Shown: positions 18,182 through 26,465, counted from the first letter of the stretch. The stretch is DNA of 64,000 bases from Actinopolymorpha singaporensis (GCF_900104745.1 NZ_LT629732.1:5815981-5879980); one strand, 5' to 3'. Notes: a model not told the origin generated them from the letters alone. Numbers and translations are program-made.

Positions 18182-19776
18182 GCCTGCTCGGCCGCTGGGG
18201 CCCGCTCGACCCCCGCCCGCACCAGGGCGTACGTCACACCGTCCACCAGCGCCTCCCACGACGCCTCGATGATGTTGTGCCCGACCCCGACGGTCTCCCA
18301 AGACTCCTCGCCGTCGGACAGCTGGATCAGAACTCTGATCACCGCGTCGGTCCCGTGGCCGGTGTCGAGGATGCGGACGCGGTAGTCGATCAGGTCCAGC
18401 TTCTCCACCACCGGGTGGGCCTGCCCGATCGCTCCGCGCAGAGCGGCGTCCAGCGCGTTGACCGGGCCGTTGCCCTCGCCGGTGACGATCGTGCGTTCCC
18501 CACCCGCCCGCAGCTTCACCGTCGCCTCCGACAGCGCCTCCTCCCCCGGCCGGGAGTCGGTGAGCACCCGCCAGGACTCCACCTCGAAGTAGGTCGGGCG
18601 TACTCCCTCGACCTCCTCCATCAACAGCAGCTCGAACGACGCGTCGGCCGCCTCGAAGGTGTAGCCGCGCGCCTCCATCGCCTTCACCCGGTCGGTGATC
18701 CGGGTGACCAGAGCCCGGTCGCCGGCGAGGTCGTAGCCGAGTTCGCGGCCCTTGAGCTCGATGCTCGCCCGGCCGGCCATGTCCGACACCAGCAGCCGCA
18801 TGTCGTTGCCGACGTCGGCGGGATCGGCGTGCTGGTAGAGGTTCGGGTCCACCTTGATCGCGCTGGCGTGCAGGCCGGCCTTGTGGGTGAACGCCGACGC
18901 GCCGACGTAGGGCTGACGGGAGTACGGCGGGATGTTGGTGAGCTCGGCGACCGCGTGGGAGATCCGGGTCGCCTCCCGCAGCGCGTCGGTGGGCACCAGG
19001 CTCATGCCCCGCTTGAGCTGGAGGTTGGCCACGATGGTGACCAGGTCGGCGTTGCCGGTGCGTTCGCCGTAGCCGTTGAGCGTTCCCTGCACGTGGGTGG
19101 CGCCGGCGTCGACCGCGGCGATGGTGTTGGCCACCGCGCAGCCCGCGTCGTTGTGGCAGTGGATGCCGACCCGCGCACCGGTGCCGGCGAGCACGTTCGT
19201 CACCACCTCACCCACCTGGTCGGGAAGCATGCCGCCGTTGGTGTCGCACAGCGCCACGACGTCCGCGCCCGCCTCAGCGGCCACGCGCACCACCTCCAGC
19301 GCGTACGCCGGATTGTCGCGGTAGCCGTCGAAGAAGTGCTCGGCGTCGAGGAAGACGCGCTGGCCGCCGGCGCGCAGGAACTCCACCGTGTCGCGGACCA
19401 TGGCGAGGTTCTCCGCCAGTGTGGTGCGCAGCGCGTGCTCGACGTGCCGGTCGTGGCTCTTGGCCACCAACGTGACGACGCCGGCACCGGAGTCACGCAG
19501 TGCGCGGACCAGCGGGTCGTCGGCGGCGGCCACCCCGGCTCGGCGGGTGGCGCCGAACGCCGCGAGCGTGGCCCGGCCGAGCCGGAGCTCCTCCCCCGCC
19601 CTGCGGAAGAACTCCGTGTCCTTCGGGTTGGCGCCCGGCCATCCGCCCTCGATGTAGCCGACCCCGAGCTCGTCGAGGTGGCGGGCGATCGCCAGCTTGT
19701 CCTCGACCGACAGGCTGAGGCCCTCTTGCTGGGCCCCGTCGCGCAGCGTCGTGTCGTACACGTGGAAGTCGCTCAT
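18178..19776 (-). CDS. cimA: (R)-citramalate synthase
   Basis: 532 aa from ATG 19776 (GGAG about 10 nt upstream). HMGL-like TIM barrel: VYDTTLRDGAQQEGLSLSVEDKLAIARHLDELGVGYIEGGWPGANPKD, DAEHFFDGYRDNPAYAL, VALCDTNGGMLP, GIHCHNDAGCAVANT (HxH metal site) and VQGTLNGYGERTGNADL. A C-terminal LeuA-like dimer domain (TIVTGEGNGPVNALDAALR, YRVRIL) follows. The EGGWPG motif separates citramalate synthases from LeuA. It condenses pyruvate with acetyl-CoA, feeding isoleucine synthesis without threonine. Upstream lie a leader peptide and a terminator that look like attenuation. Confidence 0.9.
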   Translation of the reverse strand: MSDFHVYDTTLRDGAQQEGLSLSVEDKLAIARHLDELGVGYIEGGWPGANPKDTEFFRRAGEELRLGRATLAAFGATRRAGVAAADDPLVRALRDSGAGVVTLVAKSHDRHVEHALRTTLAENLAMVRDTVEFLRAGGQRVFLDAEHFFDGYRDNPAYALEVVRVAAEAGADVVALCDTNGGMLPDQVGEVVTNVLAGTGARVGIHCHNDAGCAVANTIAAVDAGATHVQGTLNGYGERTGNADLVTIVANLQLKRGMSLVPTDALREATRISHAVAELTNIPPYSRQPYVGASAFTHKAGLHASAIKVDPNLYQHADPADVGNDMRLLVSDMAGRASIELKGRELGYDLAGDRALVTRITDRVKAMEARGYTFEAADASFELLLMEEVEGVRPTYFEVESWRVLTDSRPGEEALSEATVKLRAGGERTIVTGEGNGPVNALDAALRGAIGQAHPVVEKLDLIDYRVRILDTGHGTDAVIRVLIQLSDGEESWETVGVGHNIIEASWEALVDGVTYALVRAGVERAPAAEQA

Positions 19777-19829
19777 CGGGGGACGCTCCTTGCGAACCAT
19801 CGTCGACGTTCGGTGGGGGTTCGGTTTTC

Positions 19830-19853
19830 GGATCTGGATCTGGATCTGGATCG
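19830..19853 (-). repeat. 6-bp tandem repeat in the cimA 5' leader
   Basis: GGATCT three times plus GGATCG, between the attenuator terminator and the cimA ribosome site. Probably slippage-prone filler sequence. Confidence 0.7.
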
Positions 19854-19880
19854 GGTCAGGGGTGGGACCGGGCAGACAAA

Positions 19881-19910
19881 CAAAAAAACCTCTCGCGGGG
19901 TGCGAGAGGT
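19881..19910 (-). terminator. Attenuator terminator in the cimA leader
   Basis: On the minus strand the perfect 9-bp stem ACCTCTCGC / GCGAGAGGT with a 5-nt loop is followed by TTTTTTTG. It sits 32 nt after the leader peptide stop and about 105 nt before cimA. A canonical intrinsic terminator placed upstream of a gene implies conditional read-through. Confidence 0.85.
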
Positions 19911-19942
19911 CTGCGCGCGGGACGGGGTGGTGTCCGGCGCGC

Positions 19943-19975
19943 CTAGGTAATGATCACGGTGTACGAGGCGACCAT
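19943..19975 (-). CDS. Leader peptide of cimA (MVASYTVIIT)
   Basis: A 10-residue reading frame ATG...TAG with Val, Val, Ile, Ile and two Thr. The final TVIIT run lies just before the terminator at 19881-19910. For a gene that makes isoleucine precursors, this composition is what ribosome-mediated attenuation requires: stalling at Ile/Val codons when their charged tRNAs are scarce. No Shine-Dalgarno is visible, but a -10-like GACACT ends 7 nt before the ATG, so the message may be leaderless. Too short for statistical support; the inference rests on codon content and position. Confidence 0.6.
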   Translation of the reverse strand: MVASYTVIIT

Positions 19976-19982
19976 GCGGGCC

Positions 19983-20012
19983 AGTGTCGCATACCAACGT
20001 GCGTCCGGTCAC
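19983..20012 (-). promoter_or_regulatory. Candidate cimA promoter
   Basis: On the minus strand GTGACC (-35), 18-bp spacer, GACACT (-10), then 7 nt to the leader-peptide ATG. The -35 overlaps the 12-bp palindrome at 20007-20018. Hexamers match the consensus only partly. Confidence 0.4.
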
Positions 20013-20018
20013 GTGACC
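20007..20018. promoter_or_regulatory. Perfect 12-bp palindrome over the cimA -35
   Basis: GGTCACGTGACC is fully self-complementary and overlaps the proposed -35 of cimA. It is a plausible operator for an unidentified regulator. Confidence 0.4.
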
Positions 20019-20148
20019 CACCGTTCCCGGCCGGTTCCGCGCCGTCGGAGGGTCGTCGGCCAGGTCCCGGGATGCCGGTCTGGTCCCGAATACCCGAGTG
20101 GGACCGGCGCCGGTCACGCCGACGGCGCGGGTGCGACGTGGATACCGG

Positions 20149-20178
20149 TTGAGCGGACCGCCGGGCGTTGGCTAGGGT
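20149..20178 (+). promoter_or_regulatory. Promoter of the ABC-F gene
   Basis: TTGAGC (20149-20154), 18-bp spacer, TAGGGT (20173-20178), a good vegetative-sigma match. The predicted start near 20185 leaves an 80-nt leader. Confidence 0.65.
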
Positions 20179-20267
20179 CTGGTTGGTGGGCAGCTGACCG
20201 GAACTCTCCGATTCTCCTGTGTCGCGTGGTGATCCACCCGCGGCTCCCTTCGAGTTCCCGGGATCCC

Positions 20268-22070
20268 ATGCCTGCATCCACTGTTTCTTCCGTTTCTTCT
20301 GCTGGTTCTGCCGCGCCCGCCGGTGCCACCGCGGCTGCCGGCCCCTCCGCGTCCGGCGCGCCCGTCCTCACCGCCTCCGGCCTGACGAAGACGTACGACG
20401 GCGAGCCGTTGTTCGCCGACGTCAGCCTGGTCGCGAACGCGGGGGAACGCATCGGTCTGGTAGGCCAGAACGGCGCCGGCAAGTCCACCTTGCTCCGTAT
20501 CCTCGCCGGCCGTGAGCAGGCCGACCGCGGGTCGGTGCGGTACGGCCCGCACGACCGGGTCGGGTACCTCGACGCCCAGGTCGCGGACACCACCACGACG
20601 ATCGGGGCCTTCCTGGACGCCGGTCTCGGCGAGATCGCCGAACTCGCGGCCCGGATGAGGACGCTGGAAGCGGCGATGTCGGCCGGCGCCGACGACAGTG
20701 CCGACGTTGCCGACGGTGCCGACGGTGCCGGCGAGGCGGTCCTCGCGGAGTACGCCGCCGCGCAGGACCGGTTCGCCCTGCTGGGTGGCTGGCAGGCGCA
20801 GGCACGGGCGGACGAGGTACGCCACCGGTTGGGTGTCGCCGACCTCGACCTGGACCGCCGCCTGGGCGACGTCAGCGGTGGCGAACAGGCCCGGGTCCTG
20901 CTCGCCCGGCTGCTGCTGGAGGAGCCCGGCATCCTGCTGCTGGACGAGCCCACCAACCACCTCGACGCCACCGGCCTCGCCTGGCTGACCGAGTACCTCA
21001 CCGGCTACCGCGGGGTGGTGGTCGTCGTCACCCACGACCGGGCGTTCCTCGACCGCCTGGTGCACCGGATCGTCGAACTCGACGTGCTCACCGACCGGGC
21101 GGAGTTCTACGTCGGCGGCTACACCGCCTACCGCGAGGAGAAGCGAAGGCGCCGGGCCCGGTTGCTGGCCGACCTGGAGGCACAGGAGAAGTTCCGCCGC
21201 CGGCTGGAGCAGGACATCGAACGCACCGCCAACCAGGCCTTGCGTACCGAACTCGGCACCCACAACGACAAGGCCCGCCGCTACGCCAAGAAGGTGGCCC
21301 GCAAGGCGAAGGCGCGCCGGCGCAGGTTGACCCGGGAGATGACCTCGGCGCGCTGGCTGGAGCGGCCGGAGGAACGACCGCCGCTGGTACTCGACCTCTC
21401 CGGTCAGGCGCCGCCGGACGAGGTGATGGTCGCCGTCGACAACCTGGTCGCCGACCGCGGGAACGGCCCACTGTGGCAGGCGTTCTCGGCGGCCGTACGA
21501 GGCGGCGAGCGCGTGCTCGTCTCCGGGGAGAACGGCACCGGCAAGTCCACCTTGCTCTCGCTGCTGGGTGGGGCGCTCACCCCGGCCGGCGGCACGGTGC
21601 GGCTCTCCCGCGCCCCCGGCGTCCTGCCGCAGGTGCATGACAACCTGCCGTTGACACTGCCCGCGCTGGACCACCTGCGCCGGCAGGTGCCGATCTACGA
21701 GGAGGATGCCGAGCGCCTGCTGGACTCCTACCTCTTCGACCCCGACCAGATCCGCCGTCCTCTCGGCACGTTGTCGGCGGGCGAGATCCGCCGGTTGCTG
21801 CTGGCCTGCCTGGTCAACGGAGGTTCGGACCTGCTGTTGCTGGACGAGCCGACGAACTACCTGGACTTCGAGTCGCTCGACGTGCTGGACGAAGCCCTCG
21901 CCGGTTACGGCGGAACGGTGGTCGCGGTCAGCCACGACGAGCGCTTCGCCGAGAGCTTCCGGCCCACCCAACGCTGGCAGTTGCACCGGCAGGCGGACGG
22001 TCCGGCGCACTGGCAGGTGTCCTCGGAGCCCGCCGTACCTCACGCCTGCCGAGTCGTTCCCGGTTCCTGA
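20268..22070 (+). CDS. ABC-F family ATPase (ribosome protection / antibiotic resistance type)
   Basis: About 600 aa, soluble, with two ABC domains and no membrane segments. Domain 1: Walker A GQNGAGKST, signature VSGGEQARVLLARLLLEEP, Walker B ILLLDEPTNHLD. Linker (roughly residues 285-365): highly basic EEKRRRRARLLADLEAQEKF, then KARRYAKKVARKAKARRRRL, the position of the ribosome-reaching PtIM. Domain 2: SGENGTGKST, LSAGEIRRLLLACLV, LLLLDEPTNYLD. ABC-F proteins act on the ribosome and can displace macrolides or lincosamides; the linker resembles actinomycete resistance types, but no antibiotic can be inferred. The frame is open upstream of ATG 20268. The 3' end overlaps a convergent regulator by 31 nt. 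Confidence 0.9.
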   Translation: MPASTVSSVSSAGSAAPAGATAAAGPSASGAPVLTASGLTKTYDGEPLFADVSLVANAGERIGLVGQNGAGKSTLLRILAGREQADRGSVRYGPHDRVGYLDAQVADTTTTIGAFLDAGLGEIAELAARMRTLEAAMSAGADDSADVADGADGAGEAVLAEYAAAQDRFALLGGWQAQARADEVRHRLGVADLDLDRRLGDVSGGEQARVLLARLLLEEPGILLLDEPTNHLDATGLAWLTEYLTGYRGVVVVVTHDRAFLDRLVHRIVELDVLTDRAEFYVGGYTAYREEKRRRRARLLADLEAQEKFRRRLEQDIERTANQALRTELGTHNDKARRYAKKVARKAKARRRRLTREMTSARWLERPEERPPLVLDLSGQAPPDEVMVAVDNLVADRGNGPLWQAFSAAVRGGERVLVSGENGTGKSTLLSLLGGALTPAGGTVRLSRAPGVLPQVHDNLPLTLPALDHLRRQVPIYEEDAERLLDSYLFDPDQIRRPLGTLSAGEIRRLLLACLVNGGSDLLLLDEPTNYLDFESLDVLDEALAGYGGTVVAVSHDERFAESFRPTQRWQLHRQADGPAHWQVSSEPAVPHACRVVPGS

Positions 22071-23068
22071 CGGCGCACCAGCAGGTCGCCGAGGGCGGTG
22101 CGCTGGTGCAGGACGGACCGGCCCGCTCGCACGGTGGTGATGAGCCCGGCGCCACGCAGGGCCGCGGTGTGAGCGGAGGCCGTGGCGTTGCTGACCCCGA
22201 GCCGACGGGCGAGATCGCTGGTGGTGTACGCGTCGGCAAGCAGGAACAGCAGCTCGAAGCGGGTCCGGCCGAGCACCTCGGCCAGCCCGGCCCGGCCATC
22301 ACCCCCGCGGCCCCCGCGGCCGGCGACGCCCGCACCGTCCGGAGGAAGCGGCGTCCCCGGGCCGGCCGGATAGGTGACGACGACCGGCAGGTCCGGCAGC
22401 GCCGGCAGGTCGCAGACCAGCGGGTGCCCGGTCCAGTGGAACGTCGGCATCAGCACCAGGCCGCGTCCGGCCACGTCGACCTGCTGTTCGACCGGTGCGT
22501 CGAGCTCCCACACCTGGCCACGCAGCCGTGCACCGGCTACCAGTCCACCGAGCGCGCCCCCGATCCCGCGCTCGGCGACGGACACCGCGTACCTGGTGAA
22601 CTCCGCCTGGTGCAGGTCCTGCACCACACCCCACACCGGCCGGACGGCAGCCTCGAACGCCGCCCGCTGACCGCGGCGCAGCACCCGCCACGCGTCGGCG
22701 TCCCCCCGGTGCAGCTCCCGGATCCAGGTCGGTACCGGCGTCGTCGCCGGGGCACGTGCGTACACCCGTTCCAGCTCGGCGCGTACGAGTTCCCGCCGCC
22801 ACGTCCGCGGACGGTCCAGGGCCGCGGCCAACGAGTCGTCGAACACGTCCAGGAAGGCCGGCGCCACGCCGGCGGGCACAAGGTCGGCGAGCGGCCGCAC
22901 GGTCGCGGGCAGGGAACGCGCCAGACGCCGGCGCCAGGCACCGAACAACAACCCACCGTCGGGCCGGCCCATCATCAGGAACGCCGTGTTCAGCTCCAGC
23001 AGCGGCGCCGGGCGGGGGGCGAACCGGATCCCGGCCAGGTCGTCGGCGGTGAGGCGGATGCGGATCAT
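22040..23068 (-). CDS. ArsR-like winged-helix transcriptional regulator
   Basis: 342 aa. The C-terminal 90 residues hold an ArsR-type winged helix: LGRTRFELLFLLADAYTTSDLARRLGVSNATASAHTAALRGAGLITTVRAGRSVLHQRTALGDLLV. The first 230 residues, starting MIRIRLTADDLAGIRFAPRPAPLLELNTAFLMM, match the N-terminal domain (DUF5937-like) seen in many actinobacterial regulators of this type; its ligand is unknown. It overlaps the end of the ABC-F gene tail to tail and is divergent from the hydrolase gene, which it may control. Confidence 0.88.
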   Translation of the reverse strand: MIRIRLTADDLAGIRFAPRPAPLLELNTAFLMMGRPDGGLLFGAWRRRLARSLPATVRPLADLVPAGVAPAFLDVFDDSLAAALDRPRTWRRELVRAELERVYARAPATTPVPTWIRELHRGDADAWRVLRRGQRAAFEAAVRPVWGVVQDLHQAEFTRYAVSVAERGIGGALGGLVAGARLRGQVWELDAPVEQQVDVAGRGLVLMPTFHWTGHPLVCDLPALPDLPVVVTYPAGPGTPLPPDGAGVAGRGGRGGDGRAGLAEVLGRTRFELLFLLADAYTTSDLARRLGVSNATASAHTAALRGAGLITTVRAGRSVLHQRTALGDLLVRRQEPGTTRQA

Positions 23069-23122
23069 CAGGGTCCCCCGGTTTCGCGCGAGCCTTTCGA
23101 GCCGGCCCTCGGCGCCATCCTC

Positions 23123-23157
23123 TGGGGCCAGCCTTTAGGGCCAGCCTTTAGGGCCAG
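23123..23157. repeat. 13-bp direct repeats between regulator and hydrolase
   Basis: GGGCCAGCCTTTA occurs twice in tandem, followed by a partial third copy GGGCCAG, in the short divergent promoter region. Possible operator iterons. Confidence 0.55.
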
Positions 23158-23194
23158 GTCGAAACCATGGTCTCCGTTCCTGGCAAAGGACACC

Positions 23195-24460
23195 ATGCGG
23201 GGCATGTCCCACGTACACGTGTATCCCGACGCCCCCGGGCCTGCTCGCCCGTCCCGGCGAGCCGTCACCGTCTCGGCCGTCCTCGGCGCCTTCCTGGTCG
23301 CGTCCGGCGCGGACGTCGCCGCGGCACGCACCGCTTCGGCCGACATACTCCTGCGGCTGCCGGCACCGACCGGACCTCACCCGGTCGGGCTCACCACCTG
23401 GTACCTCGTCGACCGTTCCCGGCGCGACCCGTGGGACGGCACCATCCCGGTCCGCGAACTCGTGGCAACGGTGTTCTATCCCGCCCGGGGCGTCCGGCGT
23501 CACCCGCCGGCGCCGCAACTGGCCCCGGTCGCGGCAGCGGTGTTCGGCGCCCTGGCTCCCTACCAGCATCCGGGGTTGCCGGTCGCCGGAGTGGACTGGG
23601 CGGCGACCATGACGCACGCCCACCAGGACGCGCCGGCGGCACCCGCCCGCAGGCCGGTGCTGCTCCACAGTCCGGGCGGCGGCGACCCGCGCGGCTTCGG
23701 CGCCGGACTTGCCCAGGACCTCGCCAGTCACGGCTTCGTGGTGGTGACCGTCGACCATCCCGGCGACGCACTGGTGGTGGAGTTCCCTGGTACGACCGAG
23801 TACCGAGGCGACGTGGTCCGCACCACGGCGTTCCGGGAGGACCCGCGTTCGAACCCGGCGACGTTCGACACCATGATCAGCACCCGGATCGCGGACCTGC
23901 GGTTCGTGCTCGACCAGGTGGAGGTCCTGGCCGGGGGCGGCAACCCGGACGCCACCGGGCGTGCGCTGCCGACGGGACTTGCCCGCGCCGTCGATCCGCG
24001 CCGGGTCGGTGTGTACGGACACTCGGCGGGCGGGACCGCCGTGGCCCAGGCGACGTACGACGACCGAAGGATGGACGCCGCGATCGACCTGGAGGGCTAC
24101 CTGGACCACCCGGGCGAGCGGCCCGGCGAGCCTGGGCGGTTGTTCCCGGTCGCGGAGTACGGCGTCAACCGGCCGTTGCTCCTGTGGGGTACCGACGGCT
24201 TCCCCGACCGGGCGGGGATGGAGCGTTCCTGGCAGCCGATGCTCGCCCACCCGGGAGGGTGGACCCGGCGGCGGGAGCTTCGCGACGCCGCGCACTGGGC
24301 GTTCACCGACTTCGCCGCGTTCGCTCCGCAACTGCAGGCGGCCGGGCTGATGACCGCGGACGCCCGCACTGCCCTGGTCGGCGCGATCGAGCCGGCCAGG
24401 TCGGTACCGACCGTGCGAACCGGCGTACGGGAGTTCTTCGCCTGTCACCTGGGTACGTAG
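23195..24460 (+). CDS. Secreted alpha/beta hydrolase (PAF-acetylhydrolase/lipase-like)
   Basis: 421 aa from ATG 23195 (AAAGGA upstream). The N-terminal signal has SRRAVTVSAVLGAFLVASGADVAAARTASA. Catalytic features: oxyanion region VLLHSPGGGDPRGFGAGLAQDLASHGFVVVTVDHPGD, nucleophile GHSAGG (near residue 275), AIDLEGYLDH, and His in RDAAHWAFTDF. The layout is that of the platelet-activating-factor acetylhydrolase / dienelactone-like superfamily, acting outside the membrane on ester substrates. Substrate unknown. It is divergent from the ArsR-like regulator. Confidence 0.85.
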   Translation: MRGMSHVHVYPDAPGPARPSRRAVTVSAVLGAFLVASGADVAAARTASADILLRLPAPTGPHPVGLTTWYLVDRSRRDPWDGTIPVRELVATVFYPARGVRRHPPAPQLAPVAAAVFGALAPYQHPGLPVAGVDWAATMTHAHQDAPAAPARRPVLLHSPGGGDPRGFGAGLAQDLASHGFVVVTVDHPGDALVVEFPGTTEYRGDVVRTTAFREDPRSNPATFDTMISTRIADLRFVLDQVEVLAGGGNPDATGRALPTGLARAVDPRRVGVYGHSAGGTAVAQATYDDRRMDAAIDLEGYLDHPGERPGEPGRLFPVAEYGVNRPLLLWGTDGFPDRAGMERSWQPMLAHPGGWTRRRELRDAAHWAFTDFAAFAPQLQAAGLMTADARTALVGAIEPARSVPTVRTGVREFFACHLGT

Positions 24461-24699
24461 CGGCGCACCCGGAGGAACGACAGCAGACGTACGGCACGTC
24501 GCCAGGCCGGAGCGGGCCGGCGCGCTGTGGCCGGGCGTACCTGTCCACGTTGCAGCGGGATCCGGACAGGCGGGCGGTACGGGGCGCAGGGCCGGGGCTT
24601 CCGGGTGAGCCGCGCCAACTGCCGGGCCTCGGCCGCGCGGTGCAGGTCCGCGATCCGGGCATGAGCGAGGTCGTTGAGCATCCGATCGTGCATGATCAT
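24445..24699 (-). CDS. Small basic actinobacterial protein
   Basis: 84 aa: MIMHDRMLNDLAHARIADLHRAAEARQLARL, then an Arg/Pro-rich tail. Short proteins opening with an amphipathic LARxRIAELHRxAE helix and a basic tail are common near actinobacterial regulators and hydrolases; the function is unknown. In-frame ATG codons at 24693 and 24681 are alternative starts. It overlaps the hydrolase gene end by 16 nt. Confidence 0.5.
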   Translation of the reverse strand: MIMHDRMLNDLAHARIADLHRAAEARQLARLTRKPRPCAPYRPPVRIPLQRGQVRPATARRPAPAWRRAVRLLSFLRVRRYVPR

Positions 24700-24788
24700 G
24701 GATCACCACGCCTTCGGCAGGGCCGGGCGGACCGGCTCGAAACCCTTTGTGTGCAACGGCTTTCGTCACCGGTCCGCCGGTCGTGCGC

Positions 24789-25052
24789 TCAGGTCAGCGG
24801 TGTCTCCAGCTCCTCCGGGTCGAACTCGCCGTCCTTGGCTCCGGCCAGGAACGCCTCCCACTCGTCCTCGGTGAACACGAGCACCGGGCCGTCGGGGTCC
24901 TGGGCGTTGCGCATGCCGATGAGTTCGTCCACGAAGGCGACCTCGATGTCACCGCCGGCGGCGGAGGACCGCCACTCGGCCCGCTCCAGATCGAAGGTTC
25001 CCTTGAGCGGATGGTTGACGCCGGCGCTGTCGTGGGTCGGTCGTTCGATCAT
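24789..25052 (-). CDS. DUF397 domain protein
   Basis: 87 aa. The DUF397 pattern is clear: FDLERAEWRSSAAGGDIEVAFVDELIGMRNAQDPDGPVLVFTEDEWEAFLAGAKDGEFD. DUF397 proteins usually lie next to an XRE-type regulator and act as its small partner (toxin-antitoxin-like or developmental switches in streptomycetes). Here no such regulator is adjacent, so it is an orphan copy. GGGAG lies 12-13 nt before ATG 25052. The C-terminus extends beyond the usual end with DPEELETPLT. Confidence 0.88.
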   Translation of the reverse strand: MIERPTHDSAGVNHPLKGTFDLERAEWRSSAAGGDIEVAFVDELIGMRNAQDPDGPVLVFTEDEWEAFLAGAKDGEFDPEELETPLT

Positions 25053-25205
25053 GTGTGGTGCGTACTCCCTGTGTGAGGATCGGCCCGCGCGGGGCGCCGG
25101 AGAAGACCGGGCGCCTGCCGCGATCCCGCTGCGCAGCAGACAAGCTACTCCCCTTGCCGCGCGCATGTACACAGAGTTCCCGCTCGTACGCAGGACGTAG
25201 ACGAT

Positions 25206-25236
25206 GAGTTCCCACGTCACACGTGAGCGTGGGCTC
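25206..25236 (-). terminator. Terminator-like hairpin after ilvE
   Basis: GAG-tt-CCCACG-t-CAC pairs with GTG-ag-CGTGGG-CTC just past the ilvE stop. The stem is interrupted, and no U-tract follows. Confidence 0.45.
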
Positions 25237-25245
25237 GGGCAGACC

Positions 25246-26334
25246 TCAGCAGACCCGGTGCAGCCAGTCGTAGGTGTCCTCGGTCCGGCCGTACTGGATG
25301 TCCAGCAGCTGCCGGCGGATCCGGGTGGTGACCGGGCCGGCGGTGCCGTCACCCATCACCAGCTCCCCCTCGCGCGAGCGCAGCGTCCCGACCGGGGTGA
25401 GCACGGCGGCGGTGCCGCAGGCGAAGACCTCGGTGATCCGCCCGGAGGCGGCACCCTCGCGCCACTCGTCGATGCCGATCCGGCGTTCCTCGACCTTGTG
25501 CCCGGCCTCGGTGGCCAGGGTGATGATCGCCTCGCGGGTGATGCCCTCCAGGATCGTGCCCAGCTCGGGGGTGACGATCTGCCCGTCGTCGTAGACGAAG
25601 TAGAGGTTCATCCCGCCGAGCTCCTCCACCCAGCGGCGGTCGACCGCGTCCAGGAACGCCACCTGGTCGCAGCCGTTCGCGATCGCCTCCTGCTGTGCGA
25701 TCAGGCTGGCGGCGTAGTTGCCGCCGCACTTGGCCGCACCGGTGCCGCCGACGGCCGCCCGGGTGTAGTCCTCCGAAAGCCAGATCGAGACCGGCTTCAC
25801 TCCCTCGGAGAAGTACGCCCCCGCGGGGGACGCGATCACCACGAAGCTCACCTGCCGGGCCGGGCGCACCCCGAGAAAGACCTCGGAAGCGAACATGAAC
25901 GGGCGGAGATACAGGCTCGCCTCGCCGCCACTGGGAACCCACGCCTCGTCCACCCTGACGAGGGTGTCGAGCGCGGCCACGAAGTCGTCGACCGGGAGCT
26001 GCGGCAACGCCATCCGGGCAGCCGAGCGCTGGAACCGGGCCGCGTTGGCCTCCGGTCGGAAGGTCCACACCGAACCGTCGGCGTGGCGGTAGGCCTTGAG
26101 CCCCTCGAAGATCTCCTGCGCGTAGTGGAGCACCGCCGTCGCCGGGTCGATCGCGAGCGGTCCGTAGGGCTTGACCACCGCGTCGTGCCACCCCTGCTCG
26201 GGGGTCCACGTGACCGTGACCATGTGGTCGGAGAAGTATTTGCCGAACCCCGGCGCGGCGAGGATCTCCTCCCGGCGCGCGGAGGGCACCGGGGAGTCGG
26301 AGAGCTGCTGGCGGAACTCGAGGCTTGCGGTCAT
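25246..26334 (-). CDS. ilvE: Branched-chain amino-acid aminotransferase
   Basis: 362 aa, fold-type IV PLP enzyme. MTASLEFRQQLSDSPVPSARREEILAAPGFGKYFSDHMVTVTW, LHYAQEIFEGLKAYRHADGSVWTFRPEANAARFQRSA, RPFMFASEVFLGVRPA, the PLP-lysine region AAKCGGNYAASLIAQQEA, EELGGMNLYFVYDD and TEVFACGTAAVLTPVG are all class II BCAT hallmarks. It makes Ile, Leu and Val from their keto acids. It lies downstream of leuB on the same strand with a 190-bp gap that contains a terminator, so it likely has its own promoter. Confidence 0.96.
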   Translation of the reverse strand: MTASLEFRQQLSDSPVPSARREEILAAPGFGKYFSDHMVTVTWTPEQGWHDAVVKPYGPLAIDPATAVLHYAQEIFEGLKAYRHADGSVWTFRPEANAARFQRSAARMALPQLPVDDFVAALDTLVRVDEAWVPSGGEASLYLRPFMFASEVFLGVRPARQVSFVVIASPAGAYFSEGVKPVSIWLSEDYTRAAVGGTGAAKCGGNYAASLIAQQEAIANGCDQVAFLDAVDRRWVEELGGMNLYFVYDDGQIVTPELGTILEGITREAIITLATEAGHKVEERRIGIDEWREGAASGRITEVFACGTAAVLTPVGTLRSREGELVMGDGTAGPVTTRIRRQLLDIQYGRTEDTYDWLHRVC

Positions 26335-26465
26335 GGCTGCACCGTACCCAATCATTGCTCGACCCGTGGAGGTGTGATCCTCACGCGGTCCCTCCGGCGC
26401 CCACGCGGGGGAGGGAGATGACGTACGAAAACCGGCGAATGGCAACCGGGAACGACGAACGAGAA

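Noticed and set aside
26391-26418. Hairpin TCCCTCC / GGAGGGA upstream of ilvE, considered as an attenuator
   Set aside because: It has a 14-nt loop and no T-run, and no leader frame with a start codon and branched-chain codons precedes it.
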